64,000 nucleotides of DNA from Dolomedes plantarius (lineage: Eukaryota; Arthropoda; Arachnida; Araneae; Dolomedidae). The notes under the pieces are model-generated. The model was given only the letters and a program-made list of their open reading frames with translations. It had not been told where the DNA came from and ran no database searches. Within the stretch, counting starts at the first letter, position 1. Each line of letters opens with the position of its first letter. The DNA is taken from positions 139,299,034 through 139,363,033 of the forward strand of contig OU015496.1 of NCBI GenBank assembly GCA_907164885.2. The letters run 5' to 3'. The translations under genes and the position numbers were made by a program. Below are positions 21,248 through 33,499 of the stretch, piece after piece.

Positions 21248-21473
21248 TATTTTTATACATTAATTTAAGGTAATTTAATAATATTACACTTGCTTTAGTA
21301 GCATAAGTGTTGTGACCACAGGTTACTGCTCTAAATGCAATAGGTGTTTTATGAAATTTAGGAACTAAAGTAATATATGGACAGAGATAGTTGTTTGATG
21401 ATATACCTAGTAGTTTATATTTTGCTATAATTTTCTTAATAATAATACTAGTAGTTTCTTTTAAAGGCTACAT

Positions 21474-21715
21474 ACAGACATCATACAGAACTTGCATGAC
21501 TCAATGCCCGATCGTATCGCATCGTGCATCCGCGCTAGAGGGGGTCCAACGGAGTATTAACTCCTCCGTTCTTTTGCCTTTTTCTCTGAAATAAATTATC
21601 CCTTTTCTTTGATTTTCTTATCATTTACTTATATCAAAGTAGTCATTACGTATGTAAAATTTCGTTTAATTTTGACGACTCCTTCTTGGTGCGCTAATTT
21701 TTTTGTCCATGAGTG
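21474..21715 (+). mobile_element. Truncated 3' end of a second Tc1 element
   Basis: Bases 21478-21550 repeat the end of the transposase gene (ATCATACAGAACTTG, then CGCGCTAGAGGGGGTCCAA). Bases 21685-21715 repeat the terminal GGTGCGCTAATTTTTTTGTCCATGAGTG of the neighbouring element, followed by TA. The subterminal 130 bp between differ completely, so this is a related but distinct element, missing its 5' part. Confidence 0.8.
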
Positions 21716-21780
21716 TATATGCATATATATGTGTATATATGAATATATATATATATATATGTGTGTATGCATATATATGC

Positions 21781-21812
<32 letters not shown>

Positions 21813-21816
21813 GTAT
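21716..21816. repeat. (TA/TG)n microsatellite
   Basis: Interrupted TATATATG repeats between the truncated Tc1 end and the LTR-like island. Confidence 0.9.
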
Positions 21817-22433
21817 TGTGATGGCGGCTGGCCCTCTGCTTAACCCCCGGTATATTATATATAAAATTTGGTGAAGTTTCTTTTCAGTTTTGAATGTTTA
21901 CCAGAGGCGAGTCCAGGTAATCAATCAAGAGGCGTGCCAGCTCTCTGGTAAACAGATGACAACCAGGACCGGATGTGCAAATGGTTTTCTGGACAAGTGG
22001 TTCCGGAGGTATGCAGCGGGAGGAGAACCGGTTTGGACTGGTGTTCGTCTGTGCAAGGGAGAGCAATCTGGTGTCGAGACAGGCAGAGAGAGACAATGGT
22101 CCGGTGTGGACGGTGATTGACTTTTGCCTCGGACGAGCAGTTTACGCGTGCGGAGAAGCCACGTGGAGGTGATTGTGATTTGTTTGGCGGAGCGCCTTAC
22201 AGGTGTGAATTAATTTTTGGCTGGAGGCCATGAATGCACTGGAGGTGCAAAACTCATATGGAGTTAATGTAAATTTGTAAATACGCTAAAGAATAAAGGT
22301 GCTTGTTTTACGTTCCTTAATCCAGCGTATTAACGGTGATTTCTGAGGGAACCGGGTGGCTAGGAATTAGCCATAGTTCGGCGCGCTATCGGAATAGACT
22401 GGGCAGTGAAGTCGAATTGCCCCAGTTTATGAT
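21817..22433 (+). repeat. LTR-like GC-richer island between TA tracts
   Basis: Opens TGTGATGG. It has a TATA-like run (about 21853-21866) and an AATAAA at about 22293, an order expected of a plus-strand solo LTR. A TG...CA end at 22373 (ATTAGCCA) is possible, leaving about 60 extra bases before the TA tract. No matching partner or duplication was found, so the class is unproven. Short ORFs inside resemble nothing. Confidence 0.4.
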
Positions 22434-22690
<257 letters not shown>

Positions 22691-25437
22691 TAGGGTGGTT
22701 CGAAAAAAAATTTTTTTAAATTTCAGATCGCTAGAGTGCACAAAAGTTGCCATTTGTATAGACGTGAAAAAAGCACCAATTATTATTTTTTATTAATTTT
22801 TCTTCCGGTCGCGCAATGCCGTCGAAGTTAGCAAAAAATTGTGAAAAACCTTAATTTTTCATAATTTTTTTAAGCACGCCAGATGGTTTTAATTGCGTTC
22901 CTATACCATGAATTAACTACTAAAAGTATGTAAAATCAATATATATGCACTTATTATATATTTGTTTCATATCTTCTGGTCGCGCAACATAGTACAAATT
23001 GAGTAAAATTAGTAGTTTTTGCAAAATTTCAAAGTTTGACTGTTTAGTACATTTTAATCATGCGACTTTTAAAGATGCTATAGTTTAATTCTATTACAAT
23101 AATATATTTAAAATCCAAACATTTAAGATAAACTTTGATATTCAAGTGGAGTTCGGTCGCGCAGCTTCGTCAAAAACAGCAGAGTAGCCTACCTGGACAG
23201 AGAGGCGATGCGTACGCAACGAATGCCAGCGATGCACTCGCAGCCGGTAGCAGCCATTATCGTTGTCTGACATTTTTGTTGTTTGACAATGTTTCCTTTC
23301 AGATAATTTAGAAATGTTCTAATAGTAAATATTTGGTAATTTTTTTTGTTTCAATATTCAATTCTCATTTTGTTTACAAAACGACCCAGAACTCACCACG
23401 GGGAGGTGGCTGCACTTCGAGTTCCACCCACACCCTACCCAACCAACCATCCAATGTAGGGTGTGTTATTTACAGTATGTACAAATTTATTTCGCTTTCT
23501 CTCTCTTTATGTTTCTTTTCTAGTCTTTATCTATCGATAAACATCGAAATTCAGATTTGTGTGAAAAAGTTGGCATCGCTGAGCGTGACAGTAATGTGGT
23601 TCTAATATAGCCATCTCTGTAACTGTGTCCACACACTTTACTTGAAGCCTCGGTCACTAGCTTAACGCATCTTTCAACTGCCCGTGTATGGCATGGGAAA
23701 GCATCTATACTCATAAGAGGCTTGAAGTCATTGCTCACATACTGTTTTATCTCTTCATTAGTCAATGTTCTTAACAGTGGAGGAGGAGTCAGTGTACTGG
23801 TGCTCCATTTGATAATTTCGGTATAGTCTTTAGCTTCAAAGTTTAGGTTTGGTGGTTTAAAGATTCTGATAGAGTCACAGATATTGCTTGCTTTGCCTTC
23901 ATGATACGCCTAAAGCCCAGCTCTCGGATATGGTTTCTTTCATCAGTTACCATAGCCAAAAGTAAATTTTCGGGATGGGCAAAGTAAGCATTCCGTTGTC
24001 AAACGGGATCAACAACTTGAAGCAGCTCTTCTGGTAAGTACCTTGTAGATTCAGTAGTTTTGTAAACATGTCTAGGCCCATCTGTGAATTTGTGGTTTAT
24101 TTTTGTGGCAAACCACATAGGCATATAACATTTGAGAATGAATGTGACAATCTCTCTCAGATTTTCAGAAGGGCTTGACACACTGATGTAGAGGCGCAAA
24201 ACTCGGTTTGCAGTAGTAAGCCATCTTGAATGTGACATTGGGCCAGGATCACGTACTACAAAGTCTTCTGAACAATGTCCTGACTTAATGACTTCTGATA
24301 TCTCAAGCAAGTACAATTGGTCCTTGCTAAGAATACGCTTGTCAACTTTTGGAATCTCACAATCAATAGGATTAAAATTAACAACTGGTAGTCTTTCACA
24401 ATCAGGTAGGGCCTTTCCAATCGGTCCGGAATATCCTATTGGGCCTGTTGTATTTCCATCTAAGTGTTGGAAAAGGTGGCGGAATGGCAGTTCGTTGTAA
24501 TGGACAAGACAAATACTCCATTGTAGAGGTCTTCCCACATGTATCTCTATTTGTCGAATTACACCATTTTTTAAGCCGTATTAATAACAGTACCATCACA
24601 CCCAACAACTTCCAATTTGTCAAGTAAAAAGCCATTTTCTGATAAATAAGACGTCATGCTTTTGGCTATGTCGGTTGCTGAGTTTGAAGAAGGACAAGTG
24701 TGTCCTTTGTAAGTGGAGCCTAGCTCCTGAATTAAAGAGTAATGCTCCTCCTTATAGGTTCTTCGAAAGTGTTTTCTGCCAGTTTTTTCAATTGACAATT
24801 TATTGTATTTTCGTCCATCAAAGTAAATACCATAAATTTCTAAACTTATATGACTTTGCAAACTTGCTATCACACAAGTTTTTCTCTTCGGACTTTACTC
24901 TTGTCTACAACATAAGAAGTATCTGATTCACGTAGTAGGCTACTCTGCTGTTTTTGACGAAGCTGCGCGACAGAATTCCACTTGAATATCAAAGTTTTTC
25001 TTATATGCTTGGATTTTAAATATATTATTGTAATAGAATTAAACTATAGCATCTCTAAAAGTCGTATGATTAAAATGTACTAAGCAGTCAAACTTTGAAA
25101 TTTTGCAAAAACTACTAATTTTACTCATTGTGTACTATGTTGCGCGACCGGAAGATATGGAACAAATGTATAATAAGTGCAAATATATTGATTTTACATA
25201 CTTTTAGTAGTTAATTCATGGTATAGGAACGCAATTAAAACCATCTGGCGTGCTTAAAAAAAATTATGAAATATTAAGGTTTTTCACAATTTTTTGCTAA
25301 CTTCGATGGCATTGCGCGACCGGAAGAAAAATTAATAAAAAAATAATAATTAGTGGTTTTTTAACGTCTATACCAATGGCAACTTTTCTGCACTCTAGCG
25401 ATCTGAAATTTAAAAAAAAAGTTTTTTTCGAACCACC

Positions 25438-25440
<3 letters not shown>
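22691..25440 (-). mobile_element. DNA transposon with about 500-bp inverted repeats, class not recognised
   Basis: Ends TTAGGGTGGTTCGAAAAA and its complement. The inverted arms 22691-23192 and 24935-25440 align along their whole length with scattered mismatches and carry repeated GGTCGCGCA/TGCGCGACC motifs (about 22807, 22977 and 23154, and the mirror positions). Between them lies a decayed protein gene (23520-24873, minus strand). Both ends abut (TA)n, so the target duplication cannot be read. The ends and protein fit no Tc1, hAT or piggyBac pattern I know. Confidence 0.8.
23520..24873 (-). pseudogene. Decayed transposase-like protein of the long-TIR element
   Basis: Four overlapping frame segments (24571-24873, about 24402-24635, 23999-24538, 23520-23765) read as one protein with several frameshifts. 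Notable strings: VVGCDGT, then MGRPLQWSICLVHYNELP, HLFQHLDGNTTGP, FSGPIGK-like SGPIGKALP, RWLTTANRVLRLYIS and ENLREIVTFILKCYMP. I recall similar uncharacterised proteins from arthropod and cnidarian genomes but cannot name the superfamily. The Asp after VVGC, and the conserved RW, could be catalytic or structural; this is inference. Confidence 0.6.

Positions 25441-25493
<53 letters not shown>
25441..25493. repeat. (TA)n microsatellite joining two transposons
   Basis: About 26 TA units, with transposon ends directly on both sides. Confidence 0.95.
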
Positions 25494-25495
<2 letters not shown>

Positions 25496-28240
25496 GGGTG
25501 GTTATAATTAAACTTCCCGTATAAACGGCATCCTACAGTGCAAACGGGTGAACGGAATGCAACGAAATTTTGTATATGGGCTATACCCGAGATGCGCTCA
25601 CGGAATTTCGAAAAAAAAAACAGTTAGTTCCAAAATATCCACCAGAGGGCGCCTTTTCGAGAAGAACATAAAATTTAACACAATAAACGACTGTTATGTA
25701 TTATGACTTTTACTTTTATTTTTAAGAATTAACTATTACCTAATTAATTGAAGTTGTTAGGAACTAGCAATGACTGTCATTAGGTTTCCCATTTAGCTCT
25801 CTCACAGTTATTTTACAAGATAAATACTGCCTTCTGAACCAAAACATACTTTAAGAGCTGTTTACAGCCCGGCCATATCGTAATCATTATCTTAAGTGGT
25901 TAGTACATTGCTTAATCTTAACACCCTCTTCATGATGGACTCTCACCAAAAAACACACATACACAAATAACAAGGATAACGGTTTAGAGGCAAAAGATAT
26001 TATTTATTAAAAGCCTTCCGGCCAACTTATTATTACAAATTCGTACGACTTAGTTTCTCTAAATTTTTTTTTTTTTACATTACCCGAAAGAATAGTACTG
26101 CTATAACAAATCTTCTTCCTAGCAGTTTACAAAGTTAGAGCTTTAGTACAATTTTAATTAATCCCTGTCGACATAATTACAATAATACACAAAACAAAAC
26201 ATTTCTACACTTTATAATTCCAATTTTCATTTCGTGAGGTGGCTGGTGGATGTGCGCCTAACTTAATGACCAAAGGTCTTAATTAATAATGAGCTCCAAT
26301 TATGAAAAGATTAAAAAACTTAACCCACAAAAAAAATCTTAACGTTACCTTCAGTCGACTGATGAGAATAAAAAAAAATCTGAAAATAAAAAGATAGCAT
26401 AGGAGAGTGTGGAGAGTAAAAAAAAATAGGAAGGAAATAAGTAAGTCCGGACTTGAAGAGTATCTTCTACTGCATGACAGCGTCTCGCCCTCTCCAAGCT
26501 CTCGGGTAGTGGAACGGAAGATTCATCTCGGCAAAGAACGGGATGCAAGTCGGAGGATGCTCACGGCAGGCGGGCTGGAGTAGCATGTGTTGCCTTGGAG
26601 TCAAACTGTGGCCGAGGACGAACCCCTTTCTGCCCTGTGTTTATCCGCCCCCGCAGGAGAAGACAAGTAAGGAGTTCCAACTGGCACCGCATTTTTAGAC
26701 TTTGTACAAACGGCCCAGCACCACAGACTTTGCATATTTCGATCTGCTGCTTGCCATATTATTTTTTTCTTGGCATTAAAAAAGCTTGGGCTTTGAAACT
26801 TTCAAAGGAGTACCTTTTTTAGTTGACCCGTGACAGAGCGGCCGGACGTCGACTCTCCTTGTAACCTTCCGCGTCGCCTCTCCCCTCTGAGTCGGGCATC
26901 TGCTAAAGTCATCAACATTCCGTTCTCGCTGGGCATGGAGATTTCCAAAATGGTTGAACGCTAAGGTATCGGATTTCCCGATAAGACATAGCAAGGGTTT
27001 AAGAGAGAGGAAAAAAATAGGTTTTGGAAAATCTAACCTTACGGCCAGACAAAAGGGTAATTTAATCAACTACTTTTTAATTAACACCGCAATCCACCAG
27101 CGAAATTCCACTCAGCCACCATCAACCACCTTTTAATATTTTTACCTCTATTTGAACACAGTTTTACTTTTTTTTTGCATAAATAACTTATTTAAATTAC
27201 ATAACATACATACAATAAGTTAAAACTACTTATTTACACATGCATATTAACTCAAATATTTGAACACAACTAAATATCTGTGCACATCAAACATACAGGG
27301 GAGCACATCTAATTATTTGTGCCTAACACGACCAAAACGGATTACAGAAACAATATTAACAGTTTTTGACTAGTTTCTGATCACCTTGTCATCGAACCAC
27401 ATTAAGTACAGGTAAGGGAGAAACAAAAACAGTTCAGTTTGCTTACAGAAAGTTTGTGGTACAAGAACAGATTAGGACGAAATTGCACAAAAGGAGCAGT
27501 TGTTAATCGTGTCCAGGACTATGTAGGGAAAGCTGCTCCACGTGACCACCTTCATTCACCTGCAAAATTTCAAGTCGATGGACAGTGTGTTCAACAGCAG
27601 ATCGTAACTGATCAGTCGTGAGGCTTCACACATGAAGCGTTATGAAGTTCTTTCAAGTCATTCAACGTCGCAACACCTCCACGATACACCAGACGTTGTC
27701 ATGTGGATGGTTATAATTAAACTTCCCCAATAAATGGCATCCTACAGCGCAAACGGGTGAACGGAATGCAACGAAATTTCGTATATGGGCTATACACGAG
27801 ATGCGCTCACGTCCATCGACTTCAAATTTTGCAGGTGAATGAAGGTGGTCACGTGGAGCAGCTTTCCCTACATCGTCCTGGACACGATTAACAACTGCTC
27901 CTCTTGTGCAATTTCGTCCTAATCTGTTCTTGTTTCTGCAAACTGAACTGTTTTTGTTTCTCCTTTACCTTTACTTAATGTGGTTCGATGACAAGGTGAT
28001 CAGAAACTAGTCAATAAATGTTAATATTGTTTCTGTATTCCGTTTTGGTCATTTATTGTGTTAAATTTCATGTTTTTCCTGAAAAGGCACCATCTGGGGG
28101 ACATTTTGGAACTAAAATTTCTTTTCGAAATTCAGTGAGTGCATCTCGTGTGCAGCCCATATACAAAATTTCGTTGCATTCCGTTCACCCGTTTGCGCCG
28201 TAGGATGCCGTTTATAGGGGAAGTTTAATTATAACCACCC

Positions 28241-28242
<2 letters not shown>
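25494..28242. mobile_element. TA-flanked fold-back element, split by a solo LTR
   Basis: TA on both sides. The outer ends start CCGGGTGGTTATAATTAAAC, and the inverted repeat extends to 25691 on the left. After skipping the solo LTR 25692-27328 and one CGAC copy, the left arm continues at 27333 and pairs with the right arm down to about 27815, so each arm is over 400 bp. A third, partial copy of the end lies in the middle (about 27704-27808). A short ORF in the arms (27439-27621) is not recognised. TA target and ends suggest Tc1/mariner affinity. Confidence 0.8.
25692..27328 (-). repeat. Solo Gypsy LTR with CGAC target duplication
   Basis: Begins TGTTATG and ends CCTAACA. CGAC occurs at 25688-25691 and 27329-27332. 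The interior matches the young LTR: ATTTATTAAAAGCC near 26000 against ATTTATTAAATT near 209, GGTGGCTGGTGG near 26235, GAGCTCCAA near 26290, TTTTTTTCTTGG near 26762 and CCACCAGC near 27094. The orientation makes the minus strand sense. It is formed by LTR-LTR recombination. Confidence 0.88.
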
Positions 28243-28331
<89 letters not shown>

Positions 28332-28336
28332 GTATG

Positions 28337-28392
<56 letters not shown>
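28243..28392. repeat. (TA)n microsatellite
   Basis: About 150 bp of TA with TATG interruptions between the fold-back element and the second Tc1 element. Confidence 0.95.
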
Positions 28393-28395
<3 letters not shown>

Positions 28396-29601
28396 TGAAG
28401 TGCCACTGAATTAGGGATACCTACCTAGTAACGAGTTGGGCCTCCTCTGGCCTTGATAACGGCTGCCACACGACGAGGCATAGATTCAACAAGTTTCTCG
28501 AAACGTTCCACGGGAATGGCTTGCCAAATATTGGCTAAAGCTATATATAATTCAGTAAGGTTCTTTGGTGCTGTGTGATGGCTTTCACGCCTTGTTCCAA
28601 AACATCCCAAAGATGCTCAATAGGATTTAAGTCTGGGCTTCTAGGTGGCCAATTCATGACAGAGAAGTCAGAGGAATGCTCATCCAACCAGCCAGTAGCC
28701 AACCGAGACTTGTGAGAGGTACAGTTGTCTTGCTGGAAAGCTCCATTACCTTGCGGATAACAGAACAGCATAAACGGATGGAGGTGATCACCCAGCAACT
28801 CTACGTACCGTATTGCATTGAGGGAGGTTGGTACACGCACCAAAGATCCCAAACTGTGCCACGAAAAAACACCCCAGACCATGATTGATCCACCATGCTC
28901 TTGTACAGTTCCAGCCAGGCATGCAGGATCCATGGCTTCATGAGCCTGACGCCATATTCTCAGCCTCCCGTCGGCGTTAAGTAGTCGGACTCGAGACTCA
29001 TCACTCCATGCTACTCGTTTCCAGTCCTCTACACTCCAGTCTCTGTGCTCTCTTGCCCAGGCAAGACGTGCAGCCCGATGGCGAGTATAGAGCAATGGTA
29101 CTCTCGTAGGTCGACGGCTCCCGAAACCCATACGGTGAAGCGAGCGTTGCACAGTTCGTTTACTGACTGTACGACTGGCACCGTCAATAAACTGGGTGGT
29201 AATTTGAGCTAATGTTTGGCTTCGCTGGCTACGTACAATACGCCTGAGCCGTCTCTCACCACGCACTGTCAAGGCTAATTGTCCTTTGCAGTTTGCCCGA
29301 TCGCTAGTTTTTTTTCCACCATCCATGTATTCTTGGTATACTCTTGACACTGTCGACCTTGAAAATCCTAGCTGTCTGACGATTTCGGAAATTGAATGGC
29401 CCATGCGTCGCGCACCTACGATTTGTCCGCGATCGAAGGCGTCTAAACCAGGCAGTTTAAACATACTGGCAATTCCAACAACTAATTCAGAACAACCACA
29501 GTACGCGCTATATATGCAGTTACCACAGCGCCCTCACTTGATGCGCAGCGCTACACAATTTGCATAGGCTTTGCTATCTTTATTTCAGTGGCACTTCAGT
29601 G
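28393..29601 (-). mobile_element. Tc1-like transposon, short inverted repeats
   Basis: Flanked by TA. Inverted ends CACTGAAGTGCCACTGAA (about 18-22 bp). Carries a transposase on the minus strand (28425-29464). The 1209-bp length is typical. Confidence 0.9.
28425..29464 (-). pseudogene. Tc1-like transposase, DD36E spacing, one frameshift
   Basis: Starts MFKLPGLDAFDRGQIVGA with helix-turn-helix segments (ISEIVRQLGFSRSTVSRVYQ). The catalytic domain has WSDESRVRL, AFQQDNCTSHKS and SPDLNPIEHLWD. There are 36 residues between the second Asp and the Glu. A frameshift near 28570 separates the last 50 or so codons, which end in KARGGPTRY and a stop at 28425. The DD36E spacing matches the published Incomer group of Tc1/mariner, which is family knowledge not tested here. 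Confidence 0.9.
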
Positions 29602-29603
29602 TA

Positions 29604-29680
<77 letters not shown>

Positions 29681-29746
29681 GTATGTATGTATATATATAT
29701 GTATATATATGTATGTATGTATATATATATGTATATATATATGTAG

Positions 29747-29812
<66 letters not shown>
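29602..29812. repeat. (TA/TATG)n microsatellite
   Basis: About 210 bp of TA with regular TATG and TAGA interruptions, following directly on the Tc1 end. Confidence 0.95.
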
Positions 29813-29813
<1 letters not shown>

Positions 29814-31270
29814 CAATAGAAATCTACACATTAAATCCTGTTTAGAGTTGAAAAAATAACGTAAGGAACTTCATTCCTGACAGGGGTCCCCCGACCGCAC
29901 ATTTTTTAAAATTTTACTTATCTGAAGAGGGCTTAATTTTTATTTTACTGCTGAGCACATATTTTCTGATCTACATATCTTGCTACTGGAGGTAAAGTCG
30001 TAAGACCATGGCATTCCAACAAACTTAATATACCTTGACCTTGACCCTAACAGAGGAGCGAGCCTAGGGGCAAAGCCCCTAGTTATTAAAAGAAAAACTG
30101 TTTTTTCAGTATTCCATGAATATCTTTGAACTAGGTGAGCCTTGGGCTCTAGTTGTAATGTTAAATTAAATTGTAAAATAAATGTGTTTTCTGCAGTATT
30201 GAAAGTTTGAGGTATTATTTTTGAAATACAAGAATTCTTCACAAGCATTTTATTTGTTTATATTAGGAAAATTGAGTTTTGCTTCAGTGAAAGTGTATTT
30301 AATACTTATCATAAATTAAAGAAAGCAAACTAAAATCAGGTATTCAATTAGAATTATAGTTTGCCAAATGTTTCAAAGTAATTACAAGCAAATAATCAGG
30401 ATTATGACAAAACCTTTTCTGCGGAGGGATTTTTGGTTGGAAAATCACTGAAGCTAATGAAGGTGCCTAAAGCATAAGAAAAGGAAACACCATCTACCTA
30501 TCAGTAGTAAAATGACTGATAGGACTTTTAAAATTAGAAATGTTTATTTTGTTCTTTAATCTGGCTATTTAATTGAAGTTATTTCTGGGAATTCAACAAA
30601 GATATTTTCTCTATATATTGTTTAATATCTTTTGTTTTATATAAAAACTTTATAAAATACATCTACATAAATGCCTCATTACATGCATTAGTATTCAAGT
30701 TTAATTAATTTCTTAGGTACAATAAAATAATTCTAAATAAATCTTACAAAAATTGAAGTTATATATTTTACCAAATTTTGGATTTGAATTGATGCAATAT
30801 TAAATTGAATCAACTTATAGCCATTAAGAGCTTGATATTTGAAGATCGAAGTGAATTTTGTATGCTTAATCATTTATAAAACTTTCAAAAGAAAATGCTT
30901 TTGGTAAATCTTGTATGAGCAATTAATTGGTATCATTGATACAGAAGTAGAGATAAGGCTGAAAGTTTGGACTCAAAATGACATTCATTTAATGAAAAAA
31001 CAGATATTGTTTAAGAACAAAATAGTGAAATTATTCAAGAGTTGATTGCAAAACTCTCAAAGTTTTAACAAGGGGAAATTTGTCTCTCTTAAATTTTGGA
31101 ATTTGGTTCTATCCCAGTATGAAGAAAAATCTCAGAAGATTTAAGTATAGATGATATATCAGGGTTGCTCTCTATGCAATATTTGGAAAAGTTCATTATA
31201 ATTTTTACAAACACTAAGAATTAATAGAAAGTATCATTACTAAGAACCACACAAGAAGTTTAGCCTCAGT
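29813..31270. other. Intergenic stretch without recognised genes
   Basis: AT-rich. A short GC-richer patch (about 29876-30085) contains the hairpin CTAGGGGC-AAA-GCCCCTAG at 30064-30082. Nothing else stands out. Confidence 0.6.
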
Positions 31271-31278
31271 TTCTAGAC

Positions 31279-31749
31279 CAGTGGTTTCCAACTGGTGGTC
31301 CACGAGATCCTTGGGAGTGGTCCTGCACCACGTATAAAAAAGTTGCCATATACATGGGAATTTTGAAAGCAATGTTTCATTGAACTAGATGGGTCAAATA
31401 TATCCGATGACTATCAGGTGTTGAATTAAAATTTCTTAAAAGTTTAACAAAATTATATTATTATTAGAATATGATACAAAATAATTTTCATAACCTATAT
31501 ATGTTTAAATGTTAGGGTAATCTATGTATGCTTAAATGATTTAGGCTATCTAATTCTAAAGATTGAAAACAAGGTTGAAAGAAAAAGTGAGTATGTTAAT
31601 CCTGTATCCCTTTTTCCTGAGGGATATTCTATACCCCCCATATCTCCTGGAAGGTTCCCCCCCCCTCAAGGCAGTGTGGGGTGGTGGTCCGCACATGGTT
31701 CAATTTCTGGCTTAGTGGTCCGCAGACTTCTACGAGTTGGGAACCATTG
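31279..31749. mobile_element. hAT-type MITE with 8-bp target duplication
   Basis: Ends CAGTGGTTTCCAACT and complement AGTTGGGAACCATTG. Flanked by TTCTAGAC (31271-31278) and TTCTAAAC (31750-31757), one mismatch. Subterminal GGTGGTCC(A/G)C boxes appear in both arms. No ORF. It lies about 270 bp past the DMAP1 stop codon. Confidence 0.85.
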
Positions 31750-31957
31750 TTCTAAACCATGAAACGATTTACAGGATTCAGAATTTGAATTATTAGTGAA
31801 AAGTATGAAAGTTTTGTGTACATATTTTTTATCTTCTCATGAGCTTGAGTAGAGAGTAAACTGAAATATAAAAGTGTTTCCCCACATTATCAAAATTTTT
31901 AGAGATATTTATTAATCAAAGAACAATTACAACAGAACAGTTTAGAATAGAAATACT

Positions 31958-31963
31958 TTTATT
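31958..31963 (-). terminator. DMAP1 poly(A) signal
   Basis: AATAAA on the minus strand, about 53 bp downstream of the stop codon at 32016-32018. Confidence 0.8.
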
Positions 31964-32015
31964 AGCGTAAATGCATATACACATATTTACAATAAACTGC
32001 ACAGTACGATGCAAT

Positions 32016-33445
32016 TTAATTTTCGCATTTTATTTCACTTAATGACATTATAGTAGAGGATGCTGTCTCAGGATTATCCTTCCCCTTTTCAGAAGATAAA
32101 GCCTCTGTTTGATGCCTTAAAGTCTGAAGTTCAAACTCGCAATTTGCTAAAGCTAATTTAAGCTCATACAATAGCACCATGTCACTACGTAGCTCATTGA
32201 AATGAGTACAGACATCTTCTGTAGGAATAGGATTAGGTCCTAAAAAGAAAAAAAACCCACTCTATAAATAGAAAGTTACAATTAATTATTTCAATGGTAT
32301 TCTTAGATAAGTTAAATGTCACCAAAATGTCAAAATAAATAAATATGCACAGTTAAAAGAAATACGAATTTGTTTTGCAAAACTTTGTTACACATATTGG
32401 ACATTTTTAATTGTATTTTATATCATAAGTATAAATGAGTTTTTTTAACTATCTCGGAAGTTTATAATGGATTATATCATACTCTCACATGCACATAAAA
32501 TACATTATAAAGCAACTTAAGTGTGTTATGTTTGTGACAGCATTATTTACATCAGTACATTTTAATGCATTAGATGAATTTTTAACTTTCTGAAATAAAG
32601 AATAATGATAATATCAACAATGTATCATACAAAGAAAAAAAAGTTTTAAGTCATTAAATATCTAACATTTTTGTAATATTTTTTGAACAAAGAACAAACT
32701 TTTAACAATTTTTTTAAAATTTAATAGTGTTTCTGGTATATTACTTTATTATTATGTAAAAACTATATTATTTTTAATAACATTTACTCATAACTACAGG
32801 GATAGATAATGATTAAAAAAATAGACTAATGGTAAATGATGAGCACTTAGGCCAATTATAATCTGCATTAATAAAACATATGTGCACGGTTCAATACATA
32901 AAATTGATGGATTAAGTATTATTTTTGGCATAACTTCATTTTCTAATTAGTGAGGTATAATAAATTGTTTTAAATAATAATTGATTACCAATATCAAGCT
33001 CTTTTAATAGTTGTTCTATGGCTTTGGCCTTTTTCTGCCCAACTGATGCAGGCAATTTCATCTGAAATTAAAATAATAATGATAATACGAAAAAAGTTTT
33101 TCACAACATTATTTTAAAAACTGAAATTAATAAATAAAATAAATTACCCTTTGGCTTCTGAATGACACACCACTTCCTTTGAAATCAGCAAATTTAATTC
33201 CAGCAGAGTCAACATTCTGGAAAAAAGGGGGAAAAATGAATTAAAAGTTCAAATATACTGCTAGAGTAAATTCTAAGAGCCAAAACGAAATGGGGTCCAA
33301 AAGAAAGTAACATAAACAGGTTTTGTACTGAATTTTTGAGAGAAATTAAAGATCATATATAGGGGTACATAAATTTCGGATAAAAGAAATCGAAATTTTG
33401 CAAAAAATAAAAAAAATTACAATATATAAAATTTTATTTATTCCC

Positions 33446-33499
<54 letters not shown>

